From: DAOTTI01 sp034437795 | Lineage (GTDB): Bacteria > Chloroflexota > UBA11872 > UBA12225 | Assembly (NCBI GenBank): GCA_034437795.1 | Contig: DAOTTI010000062.1 | Location: forward strand, 1-29,135 | Length of the DNA stretch: 29,135 nucleotides | Reading direction: 5' to 3' | Part shown: positions 1-7,101 of the stretch, one piece after another | Position numbering within the stretch: the first letter of the stretch is position 1 | How the letters are laid out: the number at the start of each line of letters is the position of its first letter | Notes under the pieces: model-generated | The model's input: only the letters and a program-made list of their open reading frames with translations | What the model was told of the DNA's origin: nothing | Database searches by the model: none | Translations under genes and position numbers: made by a program

Positions 1-2
1 CC

Positions 3-173
3 ATCGAGCAGGCCCGCCGCGTGCTGGCGGAGGCGGCTGCCGCCATCGCGTCCGGCGACGACGCGCGGCTGGCGGCGGGTCTCGATCTGGCGGCGTCCTG
101 CACCGACCACATCGCCCGCGCCCTGTGGTTTCTGCGCCGCGCCGAGCACGAGGGCGAGCGCCAGGGGATGTGA
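3..173 (+). CDS. C-terminal end of an unknown protein (partial)
   Basis: The window opens inside a reading frame that runs to a TGA at 171-173 and gives 56 residues. The visible tail is alanine- and arginine-rich and probably helical, with pieces such as IEQARRVLAEAAAAIA and ALWFLRRAEHEGERQGM. Third-position GC is high, as in the other genes here. The N-terminal part lies outside the window and no domain can be recognised, so no function is proposed. The next gene starts about 220 bases downstream behind its own promoter-like hexamer, so it need not share a transcript. Confidence 0.55.
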   Translation: MEQARRVLAEAAAAIASGDDARLAAGLDLAASCTDHIARALWFLRRAEHEGERQGM

Positions 174-369
174 TCTGGATGACGCCGACTGCAGGCGCAC
201 CTGGCGGTTGGTCCGCTCATGCAGCCGCGCCAGGCGCTGGAGGAGGTGCACGCCCAGACGCTTCGGCGGGGCCGGCGCGGACGCGGCCGGCTGGCTCGCG
301 GGCGCCGGCGGTGGGCCGCGTCCGCGGTGCGACCTTCTCAGCGGGGGCCGGCCGGACCGTGGCCTGCGC

Positions 370-375
370 TATGCT
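370..375 (+). promoter_or_regulatory. candidate -10 hexamer of the kinase-pyrF unit
   Basis: TATGCT lies 18 nt before the GTG at 394, in an otherwise very GC-rich spacer. The same hexamer recurs upstream of fakA. No convincing -35 element is visible, so this is a prediction from one box and its position. Confidence 0.4.
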
Positions 376-393
376 GAAACAGAGGGTCTGACC

Positions 394-1218
394 GTGGCGC
401 AGGGAGCTTGCGACGGCCCGCGTGGCCATGAGCGCCGCGACATCGCGGGCAGCACGCCTGCCACTCCTGCAACGCCGCCGGCGGATGCCGCAAGTGGCGA
501 GCCGCCCCACGCCGGTGGCGCTGGCGCGCCCGAGGGCAGGCGCGCCCCGCTGGCCAAGAGCGTCGCTACGGCGGCGGCCGCCCTGCGCCGGCGCTTTGGC
601 TGGCAGGGAAGGGCGCCGGAGGGCACGGGGCCGGCGCTGGTCATGCTGAGCGGGCTCCCGGGTACCGGCAAGTCGTCGCTCGCCGCGGCCATCGCGGCGC
701 GGCATCCGGTGGCCATCGTGCGGTCGGACGAGGTACGGAAGGCGCTCTTCAAGCAGCCGGCGTACACGCCCGGCGAGAGCGGGTTCGTCTACCTCACCTG
801 CTACGCCCTGCTGCAGCAGCTCCTCACCGACGGCTACAGCGTGATCTTCGACGCCACCAACCTCCGGCGAGACGGTCGGCAGCGGGTGCGCCGGCTGGCC
901 GCGCAGGCGGGCGCCCCTACGCTAGTCGTGCACACCGTCGCCCCCGCGGAGGTCGTCGCCGAGCGCCTGGCGCGTCGCGCTGCGGGCGTGGTCGAGACCT
1001 ACGCCTCGGATGCCGGCTGGGAGGTGCACGAGCGCATGGCGGCCGCGGCGGAGCCCGTCAGCGAGCCGGCCCTGGAGGTCGACACGTCGAAGGACATCGG
1101 GGCGCCGCTGGCACAGATCGTCGCCTTCCTGCGCCGCGCCGCCGCCCGCACGCGGGAGGCTGCAGGGGAGGGGCCGGCCCCTCCCCCGGACGGGTCGCCG
1201 CGAGAGGAAGGCCCATGA
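394..1218 (+). CDS. P-loop kinase (AAA_33 / COG0645-like)
   Basis: Predicted cytosolic ATP-dependent small-molecule kinase. From the GTG at 394 it is 274 residues. The first 75 or so are Ala/Pro/Gly-rich and probably disordered. A strand and Walker A loop follow (VMLSGLPGTGKSS, Lys about residue 93), then the nucleotide-kinase motif RSDEVRKALF, a Walker-B-like strand VIFDATNLRRDGR and a lid-like RLARRAAG region. This matches the AAA_33/zeta-toxin-like kinases often annotated as 'predicted kinase'; the substrate is unknown. The frame stays open upstream to an ATG at 208, but that stretch is not protein-like and a TATGCT box lies just before 394, so I chose GTG 394. The stop overlaps the pyrF start (ATGA), implying translational coupling. 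Antitoxin-linked zeta toxin is unlikely because no antitoxin gene is visible. Confidence 0.8.
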   Translation: MAQGACDGPRGHERRDIAGSTPATPATPPADAASGEPPHAGGAGAPEGRRAPLAKSVATAAAALRRRFGWQGRAPEGTGPALVMLSGLPGTGKSSLAAAIAARHPVAIVRSDEVRKALFKQPAYTPGESGFVYLTCYALLQQLLTDGYSVIFDATNLRRDGRQRVRRLAAQAGAPTLVVHTVAPAEVVAERLARRAAGVVETYASDAGWEVHERMAAAAEPVSEPALEVDTSKDIGAPLAQIVAFLRRAAARTREAAGEGPAPPPDGSPREEGP

Positions 1219-2054
1219 CCACCACCGTCGCGCCGCCGGCCACGCCCTTTCTGGAGCGCCTTGCGGCCGCGGTGAGGCGCAACGATTCGCTGCTCTGCAT
1301 CGGGCTGGATCCGGAGGTGGAGCGCCTGCCAGCGCACCTGCGCGCGCTGCCTCCGGCTGAGGCCATCCTGGCCTTCAACCGCGAGATCATCGCGGCCACA
1401 GCCGACCTGGTGGCCTGCTACAAGCCGAACCTGGCCTTCTATGAGGCGCTGGGGCCGGCGGGGCTGGAGGCGCTGCGCCAGACGCTGGCCCTCGTCCCGC
1501 CGGAGATCATGACCCTGGGCGACGCTAAGCGGGGCGACATTGGCCATACGACGCGCCTCTACGCGCAGGCGCTGTTCGACGTGTACGGCTTTGACGCCGT
1601 GACGGCGAACCCGTACGTCGGGCGGGACGGACTGGCGCCCCTGCTGGACCGGCCCGAGCGAGGGGTGTTCATCCTCTGCCGTACGTCGAACCCCGGCGCG
1701 GCCGAGATCACCGATCTGCCCGTGCAGGGACGCCCGCTATTCCTGGTAATAGCGGAGCGGGTGCGGGCATGGAACCACCAGCGCAACACCGGACTGGTCG
1801 TGGGCGCGACGTATCCGCGAGAATTGGCGCAGGTTCGTGAGCTATGTCCCGAGCTGCCCATCCTGCTGCCGGGGATCGGGGCGCAGCAGGGCTCACTGGA
1901 GGAGGCGGTGCAGGCCGGCCTGGACGGCGAAAGGGCGGGCCTGCTGGTCGTGGCCGCCCGCCAGGTACTGTACGCCTCAAGCGCCGAGGACTTCGGGGCG
2001 GCGGCGCGGCGCGTGGCACAGGACCTGCGCCAGCGGATCAACCGGCTGCGGTGA
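1215..2054 (+). CDS. pyrF: Orotidine 5'-phosphate decarboxylase, type 2
   Basis: Catalyses the last step of UMP synthesis, decarboxylating OMP in the cytosol. The 279-residue length fits the longer bacterial type 2 enzymes. Visible motifs are LCIGLDPE near the N-terminus, CYKPNLAFYEALG carrying a conserved Lys, and the catalytic GDAKRGDIGHT (Asp103, Lys105). These are followed by NPYVGRDGL and a phosphate-binding end LLPGIGAQQG. The ATG overlaps the stop of the upstream kinase by 4 bases, and its own TGA overlaps a GTG of the next gene, so it sits in the middle of a coupled unit. No other pyrimidine gene is in the window. Confidence 0.96.
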   Translation: MTTTVAPPATPFLERLAAAVRRNDSLLCIGLDPEVERLPAHLRALPPAEAILAFNREIIAATADLVACYKPNLAFYEALGPAGLEALRQTLALVPPEIMTLGDAKRGDIGHTTRLYAQALFDVYGFDAVTANPYVGRDGLAPLLDRPERGVFILCRTSNPGAAEITDLPVQGRPLFLVIAERVRAWNHQRNTGLVVGATYPRELAQVRELCPELPILLPGIGAQQGSLEEAVQAGLDGERAGLLVVAARQVLYASSAEDFGAAARRVAQDLRQRINRLR

Positions 2055-2317
2055 GCGGCCAGGCGCCGGCCGTGGAAGGCGGGGCGGGGCCGATCCCTGC
2101 GCCCCGCTACAACCCGGCGCAGCCGATGGAGTTCCGGATCGACGACGTGGTGCGGCTGCGCAAGCCGCACCCCTGCGGCAGTTATGATTGGCGCATCTAC
2201 CGGCTCGGCGCCGACATCGGCCTGCGTTGCTTAGGATGCGATCATCGCGTACTGCTCCCCCGGCGCACGCTGGAGCGCCGGCTGAGACTGTTCCTGGCCC
2301 GGGGCCCGCAGGTGTAG
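2051..2317 (+). CDS. DUF951 domain protein
   Basis: Small protein with the signature of the DUF951 family: EFRIDDVVRLRKPHPCG, then GADIGLRCLGCDHRVLLPR. The HPCG and CLGC cysteines are the conserved ones and may bind metal (inference). The family is common in Firmicutes and Chloroflexota and its role is unknown. Two starts are possible. GTG 2051 overlaps the pyrF stop (GTGA) and gives 88 residues with a 25-residue disordered Pro/Ala extension. ATG 2126 gives 63 residues, closer to the usual family length. I list the coupled GTG start; neither has a clear Shine-Dalgarno. The stop is 2 nt before the MFS gene, so the two are probably co-translated. Confidence 0.88.
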   Translation: MSGQAPAVEGGAGPIPAPRYNPAQPMEFRIDDVVRLRKPHPCGSYDWRIYRLGADIGLRCLGCDHRVLLPRRTLERRLRLFLARGPQV

Positions 2318-2319
2318 CC

Positions 2320-3669
2320 GTGCCGGCGAGGGGGCCAAAGCAAGGCTACCGGGCGGTGCTGACCAACCGCCTGTTTCTGCTGGTCTGGGCCGCCCAGGTG
2401 CTGTCGCAGACGGCGCAGAACGCGGTCAACTTCGCCCTGGTGGTGGAGGTGGAGCGCCTGACCCACTCCAGCACCAACGTGGGCTGGGTGATCGTGAGCT
2501 TTAGCTTGCCGGCGCTCCTGCTCGGGCCGCCGGCGGGGGTCTTCGTCGATCGAGTGAGCAAGCGGGGGGTCCTGCTGTGGACCAACCTGCTGCGCGCGGC
2601 CCTCATGGCGGCCTTCGTGATGGCGCCCCGGCCGCTGCAGGTGATCTACCTGGTGACCTTCATCGCCTCGGCGGTCAGCCAGTTCTTCGCTCCAGCGGAA
2701 GGGGCCATCCTCCCCCTGCTGGTGCGCCGGCAGGATCTGATCACCGCCACGTCGCTCTTCAACATCACGTTCACCGTGGCCCAGATCGCCGGGTTCGTGC
2801 TCATCGGGCCGACGCTGTACAAGCTCATTGGCGTCACGGCGGTGCTGGTCGTAGTGGTGGTGATGTACTGCCTGGCGGCGGCCTGCGTGGCCTTCATCCC
2901 CCGCCGTGAGGAGGTGCGGAGCACGGTGCGGCAGGCGATCGCTCGCGCGCTCGACGTGCGCGGGGTATGGGGCGACATGGTGGAGGCGCGGCAGTTCCTG
3001 CGCCTGACGCCCCAGGTGAGCGTGGCCATCGGCTATCTGACGCTGGCCACGGCGCTGCTGATGACCCTGGCGACGCTTGGGCCCGGGTTCGTGGCCCGCG
3101 TGCTGGGGCTGGGGCCGGAAGACGCGGGCTACGTCCTCGCCCCCGCCGGGCTGGGCATGCTGCTGGCGACAGCGCTACTGGGCCAGTTTGGGGTGGGGGT
3201 GGACCGCCAGAAGCTAGCCAGCCGCGGCCTGGTGGCCATGGGCGCCTCGCTGGCGCTGCTCGCGCTCGTGCGCCCCGTCTTCGAGTATTTTGAGGCGGAG
3301 CTAGCCCGCCGCGGCCCGGGGGCCCTGCCCCCTGGCGAGACGCTTGGCTATCTGGGACTGATCTGCCTGCTCACGTTCGCCCTGGGCGTCGGGTTTAGTC
3401 TGGTCACCATTCCGGCGCAGACGGTCGTCTCCGAGGCTACGGAGCCCCATCTGCGCGGGCGCATCTTTGCCCTGTTGTTCATGCTCACGGGCACCGTCTC
3501 CGCCGTGCCGGCGCTGGTGATCGGCGCGCTGGCGGACAACATCGGCATCGTGCCGATGCTGCTCAGCCTGGCCGCAGCCGTGGCGCTGGCCGGAGCGGCC
3601 GGCTGGCGCCAGCGCCCGTCCCAGACCCTGCCGACCCCGCTGCGCGTCGGCGAAGGGGCCGGCGGCTAG
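2320..3669 (+). CDS. Major facilitator superfamily transporter (MFS_3 / EntS-like)
   Basis: Predicted inner-membrane proton-coupled exporter of 449 residues with about 12 hydrophobic segments. The first is FLLVWAAQVLSQTAQNAVNF and the last lies around IGIVPMLLSLAAAVALAGAA. The cytoplasmic loop between helices 2 and 3 carries an MFS-like GPPAGVFVDRVSKR motif. The pattern matches the MFS_3 group, which includes the enterobactin exporter EntS, but the substrate here cannot be read from sequence. The GTG at 2320 is chosen because it follows the DUF951 stop by 2 nt and directly precedes PARGPKQGYRAVLTNRLF, a typical MFS N-terminus. The last gene of the kinase-pyrF unit; a palindromic repeat follows the stop. 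Confidence 0.88.
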   Translation: MPARGPKQGYRAVLTNRLFLLVWAAQVLSQTAQNAVNFALVVEVERLTHSSTNVGWVIVSFSLPALLLGPPAGVFVDRVSKRGVLLWTNLLRAALMAAFVMAPRPLQVIYLVTFIASAVSQFFAPAEGAILPLLVRRQDLITATSLFNITFTVAQIAGFVLIGPTLYKLIGVTAVLVVVVVMYCLAAACVAFIPRREEVRSTVRQAIARALDVRGVWGDMVEARQFLRLTPQVSVAIGYLTLATALLMTLATLGPGFVARVLGLGPEDAGYVLAPAGLGMLLATALLGQFGVGVDRQKLASRGLVAMGASLALLALVRPVFEYFEAELARRGPGALPPGETLGYLGLICLLTFALGVGFSLVTIPAQTVVSEATEPHLRGRIFALLFMLTGTVSAVPALVIGALADNIGIVPMLLSLAAAVALAGAAGWRQRPSQTLPTPLRVGEGAGG

Positions 3670-3694
3670 CCGGGCTTCTTCACGGCCAGCGAAG

Positions 3695-3727
3695 AGTCCC
3701 GTCCCAAAGGGAGAGGGTGAGGGCTCC
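3695..3727 (+). repeat. Palindromic intergenic repeat, copy 1
   Basis: Imperfect copy of the CCCTCTCCC-AAA-GGGAGAGGG element (here GTCCCAAAGGGAGAGGG) followed by the directional tail TGAGGGCTCC. It lies between the convergent MFS gene and the membrane protein gene, where its hairpin could help end transcription, although there is no U tract. Confidence 0.75.
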
Positions 3728-3745
3728 GAGGATGAAGAGGCCAGC

Positions 3746-4732
3746 CTATGCCGCTCGCCTGGTCAGGCCGGTAAGCGCCAGCAGGAGCATCCCCATCCCG
3801 GCCACCGCGCCGTACTCCGCCACCAGCCGCGCCGTCAGGCGGCCCTGGAGATGATGCGAGAGCGTCCCGACCAGGAAGTAATAGGTGGAGAGGAGAAAGG
3901 CCCCGCCAAAGAGGCCGTTCAGGGGCCAGTAGTTCAGCGCCCAGGTGATCTCGCTCACGGCCAGCGCCACGACGGCGGCGTAGCTTAGCGCCTGCCCCCA
4001 GCCGCTGCCTGCCTGGCGCCGCGCGCGCGGCGCGACGATGGCCTGCTGAGCGCTGGTGGTGCCCGTCCGCGCCCCGGCAGCAGGGGTGTGGCTGGCGGGG
4101 CCGTCCCCGCGTGGTGACGGGACGCTGGCAGGCCGCGCCGTGGCCGCGGTCGCGCCGGCCGGCACGGCGCTCGGCACGGCGTTGGCCTGTCCATCGCCGG
4201 CAGGGCCGGCCGTTTCGCTCAGGCGCGCTCCCTCCTGGACGAGCCGTAGCTGGCGCGTCGCCAGGAGCAGCGTCACCAGCAGGATGGCGGGAGCCGAAAT
4301 GAGCGTGCGGGTCTTGAGCTGGTAGATGGCGGCGTAGAGGGTGAAGGCGGCGACGTAGGTGATCAGGGTCAGGACGGTTTCCCCCTGGCGGTGGTCAAGC
4401 TGGCCGGCGCGCATCGCATGCTCGAACCAGAAGACGGCGAACAGGAGGGCGCCGAAGACGACCAGGCCAGCGACAATGGCTGCCCCGCTGGCCAACAGCG
4501 GCAGGAAGAGCACAGCCCCCACCACCAGGGCTGCCGGCAGGATGAAGAGATCCGGTGTGGGGTGGTAGCGCGCTTCGCCGCGCAGCACGAGGTCCATGCC
4601 GGCGGAGACGGTGACCACCAGCGCCACGGCCAGCAGCGCGGCAGGGGCGGCGCCCACCCCCGCCGCCAGCGCGACCCCCAGCATGGTGACGGTGACGACG
4701 ACCGTGATCTTCTCCAGCGTGCGAGCGGCCAC
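3746..4732 (-). CDS. Polytopic membrane protein of unknown function
   Basis: A 328-residue protein with about nine predicted membrane segments. Six lie before residue 170 (for example ITVVVTVTMLGVALAAGVG and LFILPAALVVGAVLFLPLL). Then comes a roughly 70-residue Ala/Pro/Gly/Thr-rich loop that looks disordered, then three more segments around SYAAVVALAVSEITWALNYW. I do not recognise it with certainty; it may belong to the Chloroflexota DUF5656 type, from memory and unverified. The start is a GTG (4730-4732) encoding MAARTLEK. No Shine-Dalgarno is seen, but TACCAT lies 8 nt upstream, suggesting a leaderless message. It stands alone between two repeat-containing spacers. Confidence 0.8.
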   Translation of the reverse strand: MAARTLEKITVVVTVTMLGVALAAGVGAAPAALLAVALVVTVSAGMDLVLRGEARYHPTPDLFILPAALVVGAVLFLPLLASGAAIVAGLVVFGALLFAVFWFEHAMRAGQLDHRQGETVLTLITYVAAFTLYAAIYQLKTRTLISAPAILLVTLLLATRQLRLVQEGARLSETAGPAGDGQANAVPSAVPAGATAATARPASVPSPRGDGPASHTPAAGARTGTTSAQQAIVAPRARRQAGSGWGQALSYAAVVALAVSEITWALNYWPLNGLFGGAFLLSTYYFLVGTLSHHLQGRLTARLVAEYGAVAGMGMLLLALTGLTRRAA

Positions 4733-4740
4733 GAGCAGTT

Positions 4741-4746
4741 ATGGTA
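4741..4746 (-). promoter_or_regulatory. candidate -10 box, leaderless start of the membrane protein
   Basis: On the minus strand TACCAT (overlapping CATAAC at 4743-4738) lies 8 nt before the GTG start at 4732. The spacing would place transcription start at or next to the start codon. Confidence 0.4.
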
Positions 4747-4830
4747 CGAACCGCCGGCGCTCCGGCCCACCACTGGGCGTAGGGCCGCCGCCAGACAGGG
4801 AGTTGGGTGCGCATAGTGTTCCCGGTTGTG

Positions 4831-4870
4831 GAGCCCTCACCCTAACCCTCTCCCTTTGGGGGAGGGAACT
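4831..4870 (-). repeat. Palindromic intergenic repeat, copy 2
   Basis: GAGCCCTCACCCTAACCCTC followed by TCCCTTTGGGGGAGGGAACT. It is in the opposite orientation to copy 1, because the GAGCCCTCACCC tail is on the left. It occupies the roughly 290-base spacer between the divergent membrane protein and HNH genes. Confidence 0.8.
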
Positions 4871-4949
4871 TGGCGGTGCATCATCCGGATCCGGACGAGG
4901 CGGTGGCACCTCGGCGGGATGGTCAAGCGGGCATCACAGGCTGCTGTGT

Positions 4950-4955
4950 TAGAAT
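4950..4955 (+). promoter_or_regulatory. extended -10 promoter upstream of the HNH gene
   Basis: TGTTAGAAT reads as an extended -10 (TG, one base, TAGAAT). It lies 9 nt before an ATG at 4965 and 69 nt before the HNH start. No clear -35 is visible, as expected for an extended -10 promoter. Confidence 0.5.
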
Positions 4956-4964
4956 CGGGCAGCA

Positions 4965-4997
4965 ATGTTCCGCCGCCGCAGAAAACACAAAGCCTAA
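4965..4997 (+). CDS. Possible 10-residue Arg-rich leader peptide
   Basis: ATG to TAA encodes MFRRRRKHKA: four consecutive Arg codons (CGC CGC CGC AGA) followed by Lys-His-Lys. It begins 9 nt after the TAGAAT box, so the transcript could start almost at the ATG. The stop overlaps the left arm of a hairpin that sits just before the HNH start codon. The layout resembles a ribosome-stalling or attenuation leader, but an ORF this short can arise by chance, so this is inference. Confidence 0.25.
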   Translation: MFRRRRKHKA

Positions 4998-5012
4998 CCC
5001 GGCCTTCGGGTT
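4996..5012 (+). promoter_or_regulatory. Hairpin in the 5' leader of the HNH gene
   Basis: AACCCG-GCCTT-CGGGTT forms a perfect 6-bp stem with a 5-nt loop. Its left arm overlaps the stop codon of the mini ORF, and it ends 12 nt before GTG 5025. It could gate translation of the HNH gene; there is no U run, so it is not a classic terminator. Confidence 0.35.
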
Positions 5013-5024
5013 GCGACAGGTGGG

Positions 5025-5564
5025 GTGCGCGCACCGGTGAACTCTACTGTTCTTGTCCTCAATCAGAACTACGAGCCACTCAATATCTGCAACGTCCGGC
5101 GCGCGTTTACCCTGGTTGATCGCGGCAAGGCGGAAATCCTCGAGCACAGTCCGGACGGCATCCGCACGGCCACCCGTGTCCTGCCTCGCCCCAGCGTCAT
5201 CCGGCTGGCCTACCAGGTCAAGCGGCCGCGCCCGCAGGTGCGCCTGTCGCGGCGCGAGATCTTCCTGCGCGACGACTACACCTGCCAGTACTGTGGCACG
5301 CGCACGCGGGAGCTGACGCTCGACCACGTCGTACCCAAGCATCGCGGCGGGACGCATAGCTGGGACAACCTGGTCAGCGCCTGCCGTAGCTGCAACCACC
5401 GCAAGGGCGCCAAGACGGTCGAAGAGGCGCGCATGCGTCTGCTCAAACCGCCGCGCCGGCCCCCGCCGGCGCAGTACTTCCTGTGGGTGCAGCGCCTGAA
5501 CGGCCATGCCTGCGAGGCCTGGCTCAAGTTCCTGCCCCAGGTGGAGCGGAGCGCCGTCTCGTAA
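5025..5564 (+). CDS. HNH endonuclease family protein
   Basis: A 179-residue protein of the HNH group found widely in Chloroflexota and Actinobacteria, starting with VLVLNQNYEPLNICNVRRAF. The C-terminal HNH domain shows the zinc cysteines CQYC (residues 87 and 90) and CRSC (120 and 123). Between them lie the catalytic-type LDHVVPKHRGG (Asp100-His101) and SWDNL, with NHRKG after the second pair. It probably cuts or nicks DNA; the biological role of these single-gene HNH proteins is not known. GTG 5025 and GTG 5037 are both possible starts. The purine-rich AGGTGGGG at 5018-5025 is better spaced from 5037, giving MNSTVLVLNQNYEPLN. It is single-gene and convergent with the next membrane protein. 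No methylase or phage gene is adjacent. Confidence 0.9.
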   Translation: MRAPVNSTVLVLNQNYEPLNICNVRRAFTLVDRGKAEILEHSPDGIRTATRVLPRPSVIRLAYQVKRPRPQVRLSRREIFLRDDYTCQYCGTRTRELTLDHVVPKHRGGTHSWDNLVSACRSCNHRKGAKTVEEARMRLLKPPRRPPPAQYFLWVQRLNGHACEAWLKFLPQVERSAVS

Positions 5565-5622
5565 CGAGGCGGAGCGCCGCCCGTGTCCCTGCGCCGGCGC
5601 GGTGGGCGATCGCGGCATGGTA

Positions 5623-5649
5623 CCAGGGGGCCGCTGCTGCGCCCCCTGG
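5623..5649 (+). terminator. Strong hairpin between convergent genes
   Basis: CCAGGGGGC and GCCCCCTGG form a perfect 9-bp GC-rich stem around a 9-nt loop, in the 107-base gap between the HNH gene and the oppositely oriented membrane protein gene. It lacks a U tract, so it may act as a bidirectional, U-less terminator or an RNA-stabilising 3' structure. Confidence 0.5.
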
Positions 5650-5671
5650 CCCGGCGCACTGGCGGCTGGTG

Positions 5672-6280
5672 TCACGCGCTGAGCGCGCCGTTCGGGCTGG
5701 GAGTATCCGCTTCGCTCGGACCGTCGCCTCCGTCCGGCGGGGCGCCGGCCAGGAGCTGCTCGGTGAGCAGCGCCGTGCGGGCGACGGCCAGCCTGGCCAC
5801 GGCCCAGCTCGCCAGCAGCAGCACCGCGACCACGGTGAACAGGATGCCGGCGCCGAGACGCTCGCCGGTGGACCAGCTATACAGCCCGAACAGGGCCAGG
5901 ATCAGCCCTATCCAGCGGAAGGTCCTGGCCACAAAGCCGCCAAACATCGCGCCTCGATCGCTGGTGCGGGCCGCCCACTCCAGCACCTGGCGGGCGAGGT
6001 GGGAGATGACCGTCCGCTCGCCGCCGGCAGCGGCCTCGTCCGCCAGGATGTACTCCCGCCAGCGAGCGACGGGGCGGCCATCGCGGATGAACCGGTTGCG
6101 CAGCATCGGCTGGAACCAGGCCGCCCGCCCTCGGACCCGATCGAAGGCCAGGTCGTCGTCGTTCTGGTAGCTCAGGGGCCGCGCCAGGGCCGCCTCTTCG
6201 TCCGACGAGAGGAAGATCCGCTGGCGGCGCAGCTCCTCTCGGAGCATGGAGATGAGGGGCGATGCATCACCGGATAGCAT
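5672..6280 (-). CDS. Small membrane protein of unknown function
   Basis: A 202-residue protein from the ATG at 6280; an in-frame TTG at 6283 is less likely. The N-terminal 115 residues are soluble and charged, with REELRRQRIFLSSDEEAALA and FDRVRGRAAWFQPMLRNRF. Two close hydrophobic segments follow, around IGLILALFGLYSW and GAGILFTVVAVLLLASWAVA. The tail is Gly/Asp/Ser-rich and polar. I recognise no family. A TACACT box lies 8 nt upstream and there is no Shine-Dalgarno, which fits leaderless expression. It is convergent with the HNH gene, with no obvious functional partner. Confidence 0.72.
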   Translation of the reverse strand: MLSGDASPLISMLREELRRQRIFLSSDEEAALARPLSYQNDDDLAFDRVRGRAAWFQPMLRNRFIRDGRPVARWREYILADEAAAGGERTVISHLARQVLEWAARTSDRGAMFGGFVARTFRWIGLILALFGLYSWSTGERLGAGILFTVVAVLLLASWAVARLAVARTALLTEQLLAGAPPDGGDGPSEADTPSPNGALSA

Positions 6281-6288
6281 CAAGGCAG

Positions 6289-6294
6289 AGTGTA
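6289..6294 (-). promoter_or_regulatory. candidate -10 box TACACT, leaderless start
   Basis: On the minus strand TACACT is followed by 8 nt and then the ATG at 6280. The same hexamer recurs before the MBL gene, the dehydrogenase and rpmB in this window. Confidence 0.5.
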
Positions 6295-6416
6295 CCGGTG
6301 ACGTGCCCCTGGCGCGCTACCGGCCGGCGCTGGCGCGCCTACCCTGAGCGCGTGACGTTCCAGCGACGCTGGGGGCGCAGATCCCTGGCCGGCGCGCGCT
6401 TCACCGGACGGTCATT

Positions 6417-6887
6417 TCACCGCACGGTAAAGCCGGACGCCTGCCGGTATTCCTGCCCCTGGTAGCGCATCACCACCTCCACGCGGACGTTGATGCCGCG
6501 GGTGACGCCGGACCCGGCGGGCGCGACGGGGATGGCGAGGTCGACGCGCCCATCAGGGAAGGTCGTGATCTCAGAAGTGATCGTCCGCGGGCCGCCTGGA
6601 TAGTTGACGACGGCGGAGGCCTGGGCGCCGGCTACGGGGCGGCCCTGGCTGGTATAGAAGCCGATCTGCGCCACCACCTGCTCGTCGGTCCCCAGGCGCG
6701 CCTCCTGGGGGCGCATGTTGATGCGGACGACGAACGGGGATGGCACCGTGGGCGTCACGCCAGTTGTGGGCGTGGGCTGAGCGGCCGCCTGCCCGCTGCC
6801 GCAGCCAATCATGGTTGCGGCCATGGCCGGCTGCGCTCCGGCAGCTCCGGCGGCGGCCAGCCACGCCAGCGCCTGGCGTCGTTGCAC
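6417..6887 (-). CDS. Secreted lipoprotein with possible Tat signal
   Basis: From the GTG at 6887 this is 156 residues. The N-terminus MQRRQALAWLAAAGAAG has a twin arginine and a hydrophobic core. It is followed by a lipobox-like TMIGC (Cys29), so export and lipid attachment at the outer face of the membrane are likely. After a Thr/Pro linker, residues of about 45-156 look like one beta-sandwich, with alternating strands such as FVVRINMRPQEARLG and RVEVVMRYQGQEY. This resembles Ig-like or invasin-type extracellular modules, with function unknown. The frame stays open upstream to a GTG at 6932, but the twin-Arg start fits a signal peptide better. No Shine-Dalgarno is seen. A 38-bp repeat begins 2 nt upstream of the start codon, and a second copy lies 77 nt upstream. 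Confidence 0.75.
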   Translation of the reverse strand: MQRRQALAWLAAAGAAGAQPAMAATMIGCGSGQAAAQPTPTTGVTPTVPSPFVVRINMRPQEARLGTDEQVVAQIGFYTSQGRPVAGAQASAVVNYPGGPRTITSEITTFPDGRVDLAIPVAPAGSGVTRGINVRVEVVMRYQGQEYRQASGFTVR

Positions 6888-6888
6888 G

Positions 6889-6926
6889 GTCGCAGGCTCA
6901 GACCCTGTGGTCACGCCGGTGCTCCG
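6889..6926. repeat. 38-bp direct repeat, copy 1
   Basis: Identical over 38 bases to 6964-7001. The copy ends 2 nt before the lipoprotein start codon (minus strand). It begins GTCGCAGGCTCAGACCCTGT and ends CACGCCGGTGCTCCG. Confidence 0.95.
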
Positions 6927-6963
6927 CAGCACTCTGATGTGGCACCGTCTTGGTCACAACCGT

Positions 6964-7001
6964 GTCGCAGGCTCAGACCCTGTGGTCACGCCGGTGCTCC
7001 G
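6964..7001. repeat. 38-bp direct repeat, copy 2
   Basis: Exact second copy, offset by 75 bases from the first. The 37 bases in between also contain a related TTGGTCACAACCGTG. Both copies lie in the divergent spacer between the lipoprotein and the iron-sulfur A-type gene. Confidence 0.95.
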
Positions 7002-7101
7002 GACGCATTCTAGCAGACCTCCTGGTGCGGCCGACCAGTCCCCAGATATGGGCGGCGCGCCGGCGTTTCCCCAGGGGCACAGGACCCGTTCCCTATTCTG
7101 G

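Noticed and set aside
219..380. Arg-rich ORF starting at ATG 219
   Set aside because: About 50 residues of low-complexity Arg/Gly/Pro with no ribosome-binding site; typical of a chance frame in 75 percent GC DNA.
208..393. Upstream extension of the kinase reading frame to ATG 208
   Set aside because: The extra 62 residues are Arg/Gly/Ala-rich with no protein-like pattern, and a -10-like TATGCT lies inside. High GC leaves most frames open by chance.
394..1218. Zeta-type toxin of a toxin-antitoxin pair
   Set aside because: Walker A and kinase motifs fit, but the gene is coupled to pyrF and no antitoxin-like small gene is next to it.
5025..5564. HNH gene as part of a restriction or homing system
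   Set aside because: No methyltransferase, specificity subunit, intron or intein boundary is visible; it matches a common stand-alone chromosomal HNH family.
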